Shown here: positions 63,251 through 64,000 of the stretch, in pieces
Numbering within the stretch: the first letter of the stretch is position 1
Layout of the letters: each line of letters begins with the position of its first letter
From: CAXMST01 sp963700785
Lineage (GTDB): Bacteria > Actinomycetota > Thermoleophilia > Solirubrobacterales > 70-9
Direction: 5' to 3'
Length of the DNA: 64,000 bases
NCBI GenBank assembly: GCA_963700785.1
Contig: CAVOYZ010000018.1
Coordinates: 17,410-81,409, forward strand
Translations under genes and position numbers: made by a program
Notes under the pieces: generated by a model
Seen by the model: the letters and a program-made list of their open reading frames with translations, nothing else
What the model was told of the DNA's origin: nothing
Databases searched by the model: none

Positions 63251-63423
63251 ACGACGTCGCGATCTTCTTCTACGGCCTGGTCGTGACGGCGATCGTCGCA
63301 ACCGCCTGCTGGTTGATCGTCTGGGGAATCATCCAGGAGCGGCGAGACCGCGAGCAGCTCGATGCCGGCCCCGACGCGAAGCTTCCCGAGGCGGCCGGCC
63401 AAGAGCCGAGCGCGCAGCAGTGA
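63247..63423 (+). CDS. Single-pass small membrane protein in CarH-controlled operon
   Basis: A 58-residue protein: one membrane helix (FFYGLVVTAIVATACWLIVWG) then a charged tail (QERRDREQLDAGPDAKLPEA). ATG 63247 overlaps the previous stop, and its own TGA overlaps the GTG of the SDR gene (GTGA). Too short for most gene finders; the two tight overlaps and good codon use argue that it is real. Function unknown. Confidence 0.72.
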   Translation: MNDVAIFFYGLVVTAIVATACWLIVWGIIQERRDREQLDAGPDAKLPEAAGQEPSAQQ

Positions 63424-64000
63424 ACCCGCTATCGGCATCGCTCGACTGGCTCCTCGACCGGACGGTGGTCGGCGGCTACACCTCGGTCGGCTACCGCCTG
63501 CGCGGGCTCGACGGGCTCTCACCGGACCCCGGCGGCCGGCTCGAGGGCGCTCGTGTGGTCGTCACCGGCGCCAACTCGGGCATCGGCGCCGCCGCCAGCG
63601 AGGCGTTCGCCGGGCTCGGCGCCGAGGTGCACATGGTCTGCCGCAACCGCTCGCGGGGAGAGAGTGCACTCGCCGAGATCAGCGAGCGGACGGGCAGCGA
63701 TCGGCCCACCTGCACGTGGCCGATCTCGCCGACCTCGAGCAGGTCAGGGCGCTGGCCGCGGAGCTGGCGGACGAGCTCGACTCGATCGACGTGCTCGTCA
63801 ACAACGCAGGGGCCCTGCTCGCCGAGCGCGAGCGCACCCTCCAGGGGCACGAGCTGACCTTCGCCGTGCACGCGTCGGCGCCGCGAGCCGCGTCACCAAG
63901 CTGCGGCCGCAGCTCGAAGCGGCCGAGAGCGCCCGCGTCATCTTCGTCACCTCGGGCGGCATGTACACGGCCAAGCTCGACCTCGGCGACCTGCAGCTCG
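63420..64000 (+). CDS. Short-chain dehydrogenase (DHRS/retinol-dehydrogenase-like), 3' end outside window, two frameshifts
   Basis: GTG 63420 gives an N-terminal extension (NPLSASLDWLLDRTVVGGYTSVGYRLRGL) and the cofactor site VVVTGANSGIGAAASEAFAGLGAEVHMVCRN, then DVLVNNAGALLAE, a helix and RVIFVTSGGMY (catalytic Ser). The Tyr-x3-Lys is beyond the edge or just downstream. Single-base losses near 63708 and 63873 change frame twice; each one restores a good SDR reading. It is the third gene of the CarH-controlled operon. It resembles DHRS12-like enzymes; the substrate is unknown. Confidence 0.78.

Overview
The window is very GC-rich, densely coded DNA from an actinobacterium. The gene set fits the Thermoleophilia/Solirubrobacterales: CarD next to DisA, RadA and IspD, homodimeric AceE, ClpC, DUF3159, a homotetrameric-type CarH regulator, many GTG/TTG starts and many 1-8 nt gene overlaps. 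That placement is an inference from gene content; no rRNA, tRNA, CRISPR array, insertion sequence or prophage was seen.

Layout. 1-6.2 kb (minus strand): radA-disA-carD-ispD and a secreted Asp-box protein cut by the left edge; carD and ispD have no ATG, GTG or TTG start and seem to use ATT and CTG behind good ribosome sites. 6.2-15.1 kb: an acyl-CoA dehydrogenase, a DUF3159 membrane protein, the pyruvate dehydrogenase operon aceE-aceF-lpd with two almost identical lipoyl domains, and a baeRF-type protein. 15.2-24.3 kb: clpC, lysS, greA, a MEST-like hydrolase, dus and coaX. 24.3-34.3 kb: tilS-hpt-ftsH-folP-folB-folK, then a MerR-cyclase fusion with a lysophospholipid acyltransferase and an epimerase, and two coiled-coil proteins. 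34.6-44.1 kb: a secreted three-domain wall hydrolase, a sirtuin, a beta-oxidation fusion enzyme, PadR with two SRPBCC proteins, and a secreted glycosidase. 44.2-50.7 kb: a large cyclase-ATPase, a SnoaL protein and a membrane-tethered GMC oxidoreductase. 50.8-59.5 kb: a second acyl-CoA dehydrogenase, a peroxiredoxin, a Ca2+/H+ antiporter, an ArsA-like ATPase with a Cys-rich partner, MscS, Nudix, DUF389 and GNAT genes. 59.5-64 kb: methylthioadenosine salvage genes, a NYN nuclease, and a CarH-type B12 photoreceptor divergent from two tiny membrane proteins and a short-chain dehydrogenase.

The most notable signals are: (1) the CarH intergenic region, with three contiguous 11-bp repeats covering the -35 of one of two overlapping face-to-face promoters; (2) a perfect 16-bp palindrome (core TGACTG-N2-CAGTCA) near the starts of two beta-oxidation genes; (3) a 45-bp dispersed palindrome present twice just after stop codons; (4) the ATT and CTG starts of carD and ispD; (5) about ten genes with a TAnnnT -10 box 6-8 nt before the start codon, as for leaderless mRNAs.

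Caution: about a dozen single-base indels at G/C runs break otherwise well-conserved genes (lpd, clpC, the hydrolase, the HAD/hydratase fusion, two SRPBCC genes, the glycosidase, the final SDR). I read most of these as sequence errors and give the full gene spans with the shifts noted.
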